This document shows, piece by piece, positions 41,401-49,103 of a DNA stretch of 64,000 nt. The notes under the pieces were generated by a model. It was not told where the DNA came from. It saw only the letters and a program-made list of their open reading frames with translations, and did no database searches. The stretch lies in the NCBI RefSeq assembly GCF_018614205.1, contig NZ_JAGGOS010000027.1, positions 1 through 64,000 of the forward strand, given 5' to 3'. Made by a program: the position numbers and the translations under genes. How positions within the stretch are numbered: the first letter of the stretch is position 1; each line of letters starts with the position of its first letter. This DNA is from Streptomyces sp. ISL-36 (GTDB lineage: Bacteria > Actinomycetota > Actinomycetes > Streptomycetales > Streptomycetaceae).

Positions 41401-42302
41401 TGCTGGGTCCTCTCCTCGGGCACGGGCCTGCCGCCGGTCTCGCGGCCGCGCGCAGCCATCCTATCGGCCGCCCTCATTCCGGCCGGGTCTGACGGTAGCC
41501 GCCGCAGCGTCAGCAGGACGGCCCGTCGGCCGCGCAGGGTGGGGAGCTTCTGGTGTGCCTCGCGGAGCATGTTCTCGGCCGCCGCCTCGCCCAGCTCGCG
41601 CCGCAGCTGGTCGGCGTGGGCAATCCACAGCTGGTAGAGCCGCTCCCACGTCGCGGGTTCGCCGGGCCGCTCGTCCAGGTGCTCCTGCGTCAGTCCGGCT
41701 GCGGCGAATTGCTCGTGCCATGCCGGGTCCGTGCCGCGGCGGAGTGTGCGGGTGACGATCAGCCGGCCGCCGGGGGCCAGGACGCGACCGAGCTCGCGCA
41801 GCGCCGCCCCGCGGTCGGCCGCACCGCCCAGGGCGTCCACGCACACGATGCCGTGGGCGGAACCCGCTGGCAGGCCGGTTCGCTCCAGCTCCCCGACGTG
41901 GAAAACGGCACGGTCGGCGGCGCGGCCGAGAAAGCGGGCGCGACGGGCGGTGGCCTGGGCGGCGGCTACGGGTGAGAGGTCGAACCCGGCCAGGCGGACG
42001 GCGAGGGCGCGGGCCAGCCACAGGCCGATGCCCCCGGCGCCGCATCCGGCGTCCACGAGGACTTGTCCGGGACGCAGTCGCAGCCGCGCGGTCAGCAGCC
42101 CCAGCAGAGGCCAGTCGCAGGAGCTGGAGGCGGCGATCTCGGCCGGGTAGTCCTCGCCCATCGCCTGGGCGTACAAGCTGGCGACCAGCTTGGTCCGGGC
42201 CCGTGCGGCGTGGAAAGCGTCGTACTGGGCCGAGCGCCCCTGCTCGGGCACGGACGCGGGCTGCGCCAGGGACGGGGTTGGGGTGGTGGTGGTGGGGTTC
42301 AT
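41397..42302 (-). CDS. SAM-dependent methyltransferase of the RiPP operon
   Basis: 301 residues, ATG overlapping the YcaO stop. Class I fold: motif I VLVDAGCGAGGIGLWLARAL near 85-105, then AGFDLSPVAAAQA, GIVCVDALGGAADRGAALRELGRVLAPGGRLIVT. The N-terminal 35 residues are Pro/Thr-rich. It probably methylates the peptide product or an intermediate; target unknown. Translationally coupled to YcaO and GpsA-like genes. Confidence 0.8.
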   Translation of the reverse strand: MNPTTTTPTPSLAQPASVPEQGRSAQYDAFHAARARTKLVASLYAQAMGEDYPAEIAASSSCDWPLLGLLTARLRLRPGQVLVDAGCGAGGIGLWLARALAVRLAGFDLSPVAAAQATARRARFLGRAADRAVFHVGELERTGLPAGSAHGIVCVDALGGAADRGAALRELGRVLAPGGRLIVTRTLRRGTDPAWHEQFAAAGLTQEHLDERPGEPATWERLYQLWIAHADQLRRELGEAAAENMLREAHQKLPTLRGRRAVLLTLRRLPSDPAGMRAADRMAARGRETGGRPVPEERTQQ

Positions 42303-43447
42303 CGGGGCATTGACCTTCTTATCCGTGAGCGGGTGCCGGGACAGACGACCTGCACGGCATGGATGGGGCAGTCAGGGGCGGACAGGTCCAGGGCAACCGG
42401 CTCGTGCCCCGTGACGGGCGCAACGCGTGCGGCGACGTCCCGGGCCTGCTCGGCGAAGCCGCCGCTGGCCGGGGCGAAGCGGCCGGTCGCCTCCGCCCAG
42501 TTGGCGAGCGCGCCGTTGCGCGCGGGGCGGAACGACGGAATGTCGAAACTGCCGGGATCGGTGGGGAGGTCGTCCCGGGTTCCGGCGATGGCGGCGAGCC
42601 TCGACTGCGCGGCCTCGGTCACCGCCCGCGTCAGCGCGATCCCCGGGACGCTGTGGCAGCCGCCGCCCGCGAAGACGACCGGGTAGTCCTCCGACCACAG
42701 ATACGCGACGCACACCGGCAGCCCGTACGGGCCGCCGACCAGAGCGAGTTCCAGCGCCATGCCTGCGGCCGCGAGACAGGCGATCACCTCTTGGCCGTGC
42801 AAGTCGTCGATCGTGCGGGGGTCGATCAGCGTGCGCCGTCGACCGCCGGCCTGCGCGTCCCGGTACAGCACGTCGCGCTCCACCACCTCGAACAGGCCGT
42901 GCAGCAGCGCCTCCTCGCGTGAGTTGCCGCACGCAAGTCCGGTGCTGGTCGCCCGCCACACGTCCGGGGTCCACGCGGGCCGCTGCCCGCGGCGGCGGAC
43001 CAGGTCGACCGGCAGCAGTACCTTCTCGCCGCCCACCAGGGCGGTGCCGGCTGCCCACTCCCACACCATCCGGGACAGGGCCTGCTCGGGGTACGGGGCG
43101 GTCGTCGGCAGCGCCGTCACGGGGCAGTCGGGAGCGACCTCGGTGGCCGGGCCGTACGCGGCGACGGGCAGCGGCTGCTCGATGTACCACAACTCAATCG
43201 CCTCCATCACCGCGGACACCTTCGCCAACAGGGCGGTGGCGCCCTTGCCCTGCGACGTCGACAAAGTCTTCGACGCGGGCCGGACCGCCGTCCACACCGG
43301 TAGACCGACGCAGTCCAGGCCGGTCAGGTCCGAGACCCGGGTGATACCGAATTCCGGCAGGTGGCCGGCCACCACCTCCCATGTCTCCTCCGGTGTCCGG
43401 GTCCGTACCGTGCCGGGCAGCGCCACCAGCTCGTCAACGCCCACCAT
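42299..43447 (-). CDS. YcaO family protein
   Basis: 382 residues, ATG overlapping TfuA by 14 bases. KTLSTSQGKGATALLAKVSAVMEAIELWYIEQP carries the S-x-x-x-E-x-x-E ATP/Mg site of YcaO, and ACGNSREEALLHGLFEVVERD the second E-x-x-x-E. YcaO enzymes phosphorylate a backbone amide oxygen and let a nucleophile attack: Cys/Ser/Thr side chain for azolines, or sulfide for thioamides when paired with TfuA. The Pro-rich tail of many azoline YcaOs is absent here (ends RSRIRRSMPR), which suits a TfuA-dependent thioamide role. Confidence 0.85.
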   Translation of the reverse strand: MVGVDELVALPGTVRTRTPEETWEVVAGHLPEFGITRVSDLTGLDCVGLPVWTAVRPASKTLSTSQGKGATALLAKVSAVMEAIELWYIEQPLPVAAYGPATEVAPDCPVTALPTTAPYPEQALSRMVWEWAAGTALVGGEKVLLPVDLVRRRGQRPAWTPDVWRATSTGLACGNSREEALLHGLFEVVERDVLYRDAQAGGRRRTLIDPRTIDDLHGQEVIACLAAAGMALELALVGGPYGLPVCVAYLWSEDYPVVFAGGGCHSVPGIALTRAVTEAAQSRLAAIAGTRDDLPTDPGSFDIPSFRPARNGALANWAEATGRFAPASGGFAEQARDVAARVAPVTGHEPVALDLSAPDCPIHAVQVVCPGTRSRIRRSMPR

Positions 43448-44687
43448 GGGCCGTCTCCGTCCTCTCGGTCTCTTCCAGGAACCCGGGCACGAGCCGCTTG
43501 GCGGCCTCGGCGGCGCGGGCGCCGCTCACCAGGCCCCGCGCGGACGCCTCCGCGTCGAAGTCCCGCACAGAGCACCGCCACACCCGCAGCAGGAGACCGC
43601 GGGTCACCTCGTCTCGGACTGCCTCCGTGGAGAAGCCGGGCCGGCTGCGGCGGGCCCAGGCGAGGGCCTCGGCGTAGCGGGCGACCGCGTACCGGTCGTC
43701 GGCGGTCTCGCTGGCCAGCAGCAGCGCCACGGTCTGCTTGTCGCGTAGATCGGGCCTCGGGTGGAACACGCGGTGGGCGGGCAGGTCCCCGCCGGTCACC
43801 TGGGCCAGGCGCTCGGCGAGCGGCAGCTCGGGCCCGCCGTCGGCCGGGTGGTGGGAGAGGTGTTCGAGGTAGGCCGCCCACCTCTCGCGGAACGCGGGGT
43901 CGAAGACCTGTTGGTAGACGAGGCGGTCCTCGGCGGCGAGCTCCAGGCCGTCCACGCGGTTGCGCGCGGCGGCGTTGGACCAGCGGTGGAAGTAGGCCGT
44001 CTCCCACACTTGCGGCTCGACAACGGCCCGGTCCTTCGTCGCGGCGCCGTCGAGCGCGGCACGTACGGCGGCGAGTGCGTCGGCGCGCTTGAGGTCACCG
44101 AAGTACCAGTCCTGCTGACGCTGCTCGGTCAGCCACCCGGCGAACTCCGGCTCGCCCTGGCGGCGGCAGACCGCCCGGACCGCAGCCCACGTGCGCTGGG
44201 GGTAGTAGACCGCGCGCAGCGCCTCCAGGAGCCCGGCGGCCCGCTCACCGTTGAGGATCTCGGCTGACTGGGCGAGCTGGAGGACGTGCCGGACGTTGAC
44301 CAGCGGCCAGGTCAGCACATCCCCTGCGCCGTCCGGGGCCTGTCCAACCGCCACTTCGTCGTCGCCGTCAATGTCCCCGCGCACGTAGGCGGCGTAGATG
44401 CTTCCGACGCCGAGCATCCCGTACGGCGCCAGTTCGGCCGCCCGCAGCGCGCCGATACTCGCCGCCCCGATCACTCCGACGTCCCGGCCCAGCACGGCCA
44501 GGATCTCCTTGTGCCGCAGCGCAGGCGCCTGGTGGTACACCCCGTCGATAAGCACCACCGTGTCACCGCCGCTGATTGCGGTGTCGAACAGGTCGCCGTG
44601 CCGTGCCGGCGGAAGCACTCGCAGGCCCGGCGTGGTGAGCTGCGGCTCGGACGCCGGCAGCGTCGGCCCGACGAATACGTGAATCAC
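43434..44687 (-). CDS. TfuA-like protein
   Basis: 417 residues. N-terminal TfuA domain: IHVFVGPTLP, then VVLIDGVYHQAPALRHKEILAVLGRDVGVIGAASIGALRAAELAPYGMLGVGSIY, the family hallmark (GA.S.GALRA.EL...GM.G.G.....Y). The C-terminal 200 residues are a helical region with no clear match. TfuA partners of YcaO deliver sulfur for thioamidation in methyl-coenzyme M reductase and in thioviridamide-type peptides. It is the first modifying gene after the candidate precursor. Confidence 0.8.
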   Translation of the reverse strand: MIHVFVGPTLPASEPQLTTPGLRVLPPARHGDLFDTAISGGDTVVLIDGVYHQAPALRHKEILAVLGRDVGVIGAASIGALRAAELAPYGMLGVGSIYAAYVRGDIDGDDEVAVGQAPDGAGDVLTWPLVNVRHVLQLAQSAEILNGERAAGLLEALRAVYYPQRTWAAVRAVCRRQGEPEFAGWLTEQRQQDWYFGDLKRADALAAVRAALDGAATKDRAVVEPQVWETAYFHRWSNAAARNRVDGLELAAEDRLVYQQVFDPAFRERWAAYLEHLSHHPADGGPELPLAERLAQVTGGDLPAHRVFHPRPDLRDKQTVALLLASETADDRYAVARYAEALAWARRSRPGFSTEAVRDEVTRGLLLRVWRCSVRDFDAEASARGLVSGARAAEAAKRLVPGFLEETERTETAHGGR

Positions 44688-44793
44688 TGAGACCTCCAGA
44701 CGGGCAAAGCGCGAGGGTCGCCCCTCCCCCGGACCCCGACGGGACCGAGAGGAGGGAGGGACGCCCAGGTCAGTACGCGAACGCGAGAGAGGA

Positions 44794-44907
44794 CTACTCC
44801 TCGTCCTCGACGTCGACGGCGACCACCACGGGCCCGGTGATCTCCTCGGTCCCCTCCACCGACGCTGCGGTGCTGGCGGCGGCGATACCGGACTTGGACT
44901 GCTCCAT
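44794..44907 (-). CDS. Candidate RiPP precursor peptide (37 residues)
   Basis: ATG seven bases after GAGGAG. The peptide starts MEQSKSGIAAASTAASVEG and ends GPVVVAVDVEDEE. An Ala/Ser/Thr-rich leader-like part is followed by a Thr/Gly-Pro junction, a hydrophobic Val/Ala block and an acidic end. There is no Cys, and few Ser/Thr in the last half, so azoline formation is unlikely there while backbone thioamidation remains possible. It lies 106 bases upstream of tfuA on the same strand with a GC-rich imperfect hairpin between, which would allow more precursor than enzyme to be made. Identification rests on size, ribosome site and position. Confidence 0.65.
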   Translation of the reverse strand: MEQSKSGIAAASTAASVEGTEEITGPVVVAVDVEDEE

Positions 44908-45125
44908 GGGTCTTCTCCTCTTGCCGATTCCGACGGTGCGGGCCTTCTGCCCGTACCCGTGGTGCCGCGGGCCCTGGCGTCGTTCGCCCGGCGGGCACGC
45001 CTGCCCGCCCCTGGTCGGGACGGGAAGTCTGAAACTCAACCTCGGTGCTGGTGTGGCGACGATCTGCTCCGCGCCGCCTCCCTCGGGGCACAGAAGGATC
45101 GGTGGGGGCGCTTGCAACAGATCGC

Positions 45126-45653
45126 TCAATGCGCCTGGCGCCTCTCGAGGTCGCTGGCGTACCGCAGGAGGAGCCCGACAGACTTGCCGAGCAGCCGGAG
45201 GTTCGCCTCCGGGTTGCCGCCCCGGTCGCCGGCGACGCGCAGCGCGTGCTCGACGGTGCTCTTGGCGATGTCCTTCGCCCGACTGTCCGCCAGTGAGTCC
45301 GCGTACTTCCCGGCCGGCTCGGCCAGGTGGTCGACGATGTAGCCGCGCAGTCGCTCGCGAAGCTGGTCGGCGACGGGGCCGGTGGGAATGCCGTAGGTGG
45401 CCAGGGTCACGGCGAGGTCGCTGTCGCGGGTCATGTCGTACGCCGTCGGTGCCTTCTGCACAGTGCTCACCGCCCGGTCTCCTCGGCCTCGGGCCGGTCC
45501 AACCTCCTCGCCGGGCAGCTGGCCCGTGCGGGCGACGAAGGTCGCCAAGCCGCGGTCGGCCCGCTGCAGCAGATCGGCGGACGGCTGGCCGAAGTCTTCG
45601 CTCTCGACCTGCCCCAGGATCGGGCGGGTGGCGTTCACCGGCTTGCTGGTCAT
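45126..45653 (-). CDS. DUF6415-like protein
   Basis: 175 residues; an internal GTG near 45470 could start a shorter form. The C-terminal 100 residues are helical (GPVADQLRERLRGYIVDHLAEPAGKYADSL...STVEHALRV...LRLLGKSVGLLLRYASDLERR), resembling small Streptomyces proteins annotated DUF6415, often near natural-product genes. Divergent from the TPR regulator. Between this gene and the precursor (44908-45125) no further gene is seen. Confidence 0.5.
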   Translation of the reverse strand: MTSKPVNATRPILGQVESEDFGQPSADLLQRADRGLATFVARTGQLPGEEVGPARGRGDRAVSTVQKAPTAYDMTRDSDLAVTLATYGIPTGPVADQLRERLRGYIVDHLAEPAGKYADSLADSRAKDIAKSTVEHALRVAGDRGGNPEANLRLLGKSVGLLLRYASDLERRQAH

Positions 45654-45772
45654 GGCAGATCTCCGGGCGTGTAGGTCGGGGGATGGCCCAGCGGCCGGGC
45701 CCTGCTGGGGGCATCAGAGGCCGGCCGCGGTGAAATCAATCTCTCTCCGTGGAAGTGGCCGTACGAGGTCAT

Positions 45773-45801
45773 GGAGCGGCCATTCAGCGGCCATTCAGCG
45801 G
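45773..45801. promoter_or_regulatory. Tandem 11-bp repeats in a divergent promoter
   Basis: AGCGGCCATTC occurs twice in succession and a third time partially (AGCGGCC), between the DUF6415-like gene and the HTH regulator. Spacing of one helical turn suits a cooperatively bound operator, most simply for the adjacent regulator. Confidence 0.5.
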
Positions 45802-45900
45802 CCGCAAACACCTGGGCTATCCGTGATTCACGCCACTCCGGGGACCTCGTGACCGTTACCGCCTACGGTGAGACGGAAGCCGATGTGAGGGGGCAGTCGG

Positions 45901-47202
45901 ATGAGAACTCCGGCCAACAGAGAGCTGTTTGCCGCTCGCGTGGCGATGGGCTGGTTCTCTCAGGAGGATGCGGCCACGGCCGTCAGTAACGCTGGCAGGG
46001 AGGCGTTACGGGACCGAAGCTACGAGGTGAGCGTCCGCACTTACCGGCGGTGGGAATCTGCGAATCCCGGATGGCCTCGCCCGGATCAGGCGACCGCGAT
46101 TCGAGCGGCGTTCGGCAGGGGGCCGGAGCATCTCGGCTTCCATCTGGTAGGAGCCGGCCTAGTTGACATCCCCTCGGATACCGCCGTCATGATCCCGCCT
46201 GTGAAACGCCGCAATGCCCTCACCGCCGGCGCCGCCGTCATCGGCCTGCCCTGGCTCAGCAGTTCCGCACCTGGACGTACCAGCCCGGGTGAGTTGCGGA
46301 TCGGTGACGAGGAAATCAGCTCGCTCCAGGCCACAGCCTCAGACCTTGACGCCATCGACCAGAGGTTCGGCGGCGACCGGCTGTGGCGCAGCGCAAAGAT
46401 GCACCTGAGCTGGGTCCACCACGTGATAGACCACGGCACCTACGAAGAGAAAGCCGGCCAGGAGCTCCACACAATCGCCGGCCAGCTCACGACGAGCCTC
46501 GGCTGGTTCTGCTACGACGCCGATCAGCAGGCCGAGGCCCGGGTCTACTTCTCCGAGGCGCTGAACACGGCCATGATCTCCGGGGACTACGCCTTGGCCA
46601 CTCGGACTCTGTCGAACATGGCCCGGCAGTCCGTCGACTTGGAGAAGCCGCGTGAGGCGGTGCGCTTCGCCCGCACGGCCGAGCAGTACGCTGCGAAGTG
46701 GGGGGCGCCGCCGCGGGTGACCGCGCTGCTGGCGATCCGGGCCGCCCAGGGCTACGCGCGCCTTGGCGACGAGGTCAACGCCTCCATCACCATCAAGCGG
46801 GCGTGGCGAGCCTTCGACCAGGGGCGCACCGACCGCGACCCCGAGTGGACTACGTTCCTCAACGAGGCCGAGCTCGTCTGCCTCGAAGGGATGTGCCGCG
46901 CCGACCTCGGACAGCACAAGCGCGCCGTACGGCTCCTGGACCGCTCCTCCGCGCTCCAGGACATCGAGCACTCCCGCAACCGCGGCATGTGCCTCGCCCA
47001 GCTCGCCCACGCCGCCGTCCACGACCAGGACTTCGACCGCACGGCCGACGCCGCGCTGGAGTCCCTGAAACTCATCGAGGGCGGCCAGTCCTCCACCCGG
47101 ACCCGTCGCCAGCTCTCGGTCGTCCGCGACAGCCTCGGACCGCACAAGACCGCCCCGCGGGTCTGCGAGACCTTCGACCTGCTTACCCACCACATCGCCT
47201 GA
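45901..47202 (+). CDS. HTH regulator with TPR domain
   Basis: 433 residues from an ATG after GAGGGGG. An N-terminal helix-turn-helix (LFAARVAMGWFSQEDAATAVS...YEVSVRTYRRWES) reads like a modified Xre/Cro domain. Residues about 90-115 include a hydrophobic segment (ALTAGAAVIGLPWLSSSA), then TPR-like helical repeats to the end (AEARVYFSEALNTAMISGDYALATRTLSNMARQ; LGQHKRAVRLLDRSSAL). Streptomyces regulators of this build commonly control secondary-metabolite or RiPP loci. It is probably the regulator of the neighbouring operon. Confidence 0.75.
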   Translation: MRTPANRELFAARVAMGWFSQEDAATAVSNAGREALRDRSYEVSVRTYRRWESANPGWPRPDQATAIRAAFGRGPEHLGFHLVGAGLVDIPSDTAVMIPPVKRRNALTAGAAVIGLPWLSSSAPGRTSPGELRIGDEEISSLQATASDLDAIDQRFGGDRLWRSAKMHLSWVHHVIDHGTYEEKAGQELHTIAGQLTTSLGWFCYDADQQAEARVYFSEALNTAMISGDYALATRTLSNMARQSVDLEKPREAVRFARTAEQYAAKWGAPPRVTALLAIRAAQGYARLGDEVNASITIKRAWRAFDQGRTDRDPEWTTFLNEAELVCLEGMCRADLGQHKRAVRLLDRSSALQDIEHSRNRGMCLAQLAHAAVHDQDFDRTADAALESLKLIEGGQSSTRTRRQLSVVRDSLGPHKTAPRVCETFDLLTHHIA

Positions 47203-47218
47203 CCGAGGAGACCCCCGT

Positions 47219-47797
47219 ATGCCCGCCCGCACCACCCCGGACCTGACGTTCGCCCGGATCACCCCGGACGCAGCGTGGGAGATCACACCCGAGCTCACCG
47301 CCGTCTACGCCAGGGTCTACAACGTCCCGCCGTACATCGGGGACCCGTTCTTCTCCGTCGAGACATTCTCGGACCGGCTCAACGCCGCCTTCGACATGAA
47401 GGGCTTCGAGGTCGTCACCGCCCGCCTCGCCGACGGGACCCTCGTCGGGTACGTCCACGGTGTGACGCTCACCCCAGACCGCGCATGGTGGGCTGCCCTC
47501 GAGGAGGTGCTACCCACGGATGCCAAGGAGGCCGCAGAGGCCGGCGAGGTCTTCTGGCTCCGGGAGCTGATGGTTCTCCCCGAGTACACCAACCAAGGCA
47601 TCGGCCGTGCGGTCCACGACGAGATGGTGAAGGGCCGCGCCGAATCTTGGACGACGCTCACGTGCATCTTCGACAACGAGCCCGCGCGCAGCGCCTACCC
47701 GCGCTGGGGGTACGAGGTCGTCGACAAGCAGATCAAGCACGCCCCGGAGTCTCCCGTCTACGACCCGATGCTCCTGCGGCCCAGCCAGCTGGGCTGA
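47219..47797 (+). CDS. GNAT family N-acetyltransferase
   Basis: 192 residues; ATG seven bases after GAGGAG. GNAT features: FEVVTARLADGTLVGYVHGVTL, then FWLRELMVLPEYTNQGIGRAVHDEMVKG, which gives the Q-G-I-G-R acetyl-CoA loop, and ARSAYPRWGYEVVDKQ. It follows the TPR regulator by 16 bases and is probably co-transcribed. Its substrate may be an amine or antibiotic-like compound. Confidence 0.8.
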   Translation: MPARTTPDLTFARITPDAAWEITPELTAVYARVYNVPPYIGDPFFSVETFSDRLNAAFDMKGFEVVTARLADGTLVGYVHGVTLTPDRAWWAALEEVLPTDAKEAAEAGEVFWLRELMVLPEYTNQGIGRAVHDEMVKGRAESWTTLTCIFDNEPARSAYPRWGYEVVDKQIKHAPESPVYDPMLLRPSQLG

Positions 47798-48123
47798 TCG
47801 GAGTCGCACGAGCGGCTGCCCCGGGGAGCAGTCCGGTCACGCCCATCACCATCGGCGTGACCGCCGTCCTGCTCAGCAACCTCACAGCGCCCGAAGCGGC
47901 GAAGACGTTGATGTGGTGTCGCCGAGATACGAGCCGTGGAGAAAGGACCAGCAAGTCTCCGAGTTCATCCACCGGGTCCGAGCCGAACTGCCGTCGCCTG
48001 ATCATCTGGGGCAGCCGCATGCTTGCGCGCGCGTTCGGCAAGCTCCGCGACCCGCCTGTTTCCACCGGCCTTCTCGTCTGCGTCTCCCACCCTGCTGAGC
48101 GGTATCTCAGAGGGGCTCAGTAA
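47798..48123. other. Intergenic region
   Basis: About 325 bases between convergent genes. Open frames on both strands have odd composition and no domain similarity; nothing confident seen. Confidence 0.5.
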
Positions 48124-48534
48124 TCAGAAGGTGAAGAGGCTCGCGGTGTCGGCCTCCAGCTGGCAGGTGTTCTCGTAGGACCGCTCCCAGTTGACGGCGT
48201 GGCCCTTGTACGTGCCACGCGCGGTCGCGATCACGGCGTCGTTGCTCGAAACGCACGTGCGGGCGTGAGCCGGCTGCGGAAGGGCATGCAGGGCATCGAG
48301 ATCCCCATCAGCCTCCGCCAGGTCGGCGCATGCCCTCTCGCGCTCGGGGTGGTCGACGCCCGGCTCACCGGGGCATGACAGCCGGACGGCTTCGGTCCAC
48401 GAGCCGTCGGCCGCGCTGATGGTCAGCAGGATGCTCGCGACCTCAGGCTCGGGAGCGACGGCCGCGTGAGCGGCACCGGCCGTGCCGGTGCTAAGGAGCG
48501 CGGCGGTTGCGAACGCTGAAAGGATCTTGTTCAT
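48124..48534 (-). CDS. Subtilisin inhibitor-like (SSI) secreted protein
   Basis: 136 residues. Signal peptide (MNKILSAFATAALLSTGTAGAAHA), then the SSI fold with four Cys at 54, 69, 94 and 124, and the C-terminal NWERSYENTCQLEADTASLFTF close to the classic ERVFSNECEM...SSVFAF. SSI proteins are secreted serine-protease inhibitors. Aligning CVSSND with CPMVYD of SSI puts Ser96 at P1 and Ser97 at P1', in place of Met, Lys or Arg, and Ala replaces the conserved Pro after Asp99. Specificity may therefore differ or be lost. Confidence 0.85.
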   Translation of the reverse strand: MNKILSAFATAALLSTGTAGAAHAAVAPEPEVASILLTISAADGSWTEAVRLSCPGEPGVDHPERERACADLAEADGDLDALHALPQPAHARTCVSSNDAVIATARGTYKGHAVNWERSYENTCQLEADTASLFTF

Positions 48535-49103
48535 GATCGTCTCAACGACATTGCCGGAGCTGAGTCACTCCTGGTCAAGGACGTGCAAGCCCCTGTGTAG
48601 GCGCTCCCTGTCCGGTGAACCCTTCATCCACGGGTGTGGCCTTCCTCCGTCGGCGTGATGGCACGCTCCGAGGTAGACCGTTTCAGTGAACGCGGCAGTG
48701 CGGGCTGGCCGCGGTCCGAAACGATGCGCTCATGGCGCAAAGCGAACTCGGTGCTGGCATCGTCAGCTTCGCCGCGCGGGTGCGTGACGCCGCGCGTCGC
48801 GCGAGGGATGCAGGAGCGGCAGAGAGATCAACTCCCATCCGGGTGGCAGCGAACACACGTGAAGACGCCGTCCGGTTCCTCGCGAAGGCGTGGGTTGCCT
48901 TTTCGGCCACCCCCGGATGAGAGCCAGGGGGTGTACCGGTCCCTCTTCCCCGTCGAGGCAAGCGCCCCGCACGGCGGAACCGTTCCTCCGGACGCGGCCG
49001 GATCCTTGCGGGCGCCGGCCACGGGAGCTGCGGGACGTGGTAGAACCCTGCGTTACTGCGCGGCTACCTGACGTGCGATTCGGTGTTTCCAGAAAGGCCC
49101 TCG
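48535..49103. other. Intergenic region with a doubtful small ORF
   Basis: Between two outward-facing genes. A possible 62-residue plus-strand ORF at 48732-48920 (MAQSELGAGIVSFAARVRDA...) is helical but unsupported by a ribosome site. No repeat or strong hairpin seen. The start of the helicase gene is placed at 49104 because AAAGG precedes it; a GTG at 49083 is the alternative. Confidence 0.45.

Noticed and set aside
47733..48065. Minus-strand 110-residue open frame
   Set aside because: Basic, disordered composition without a ribosome site and overlapping the end of the GNAT gene; not convincing.
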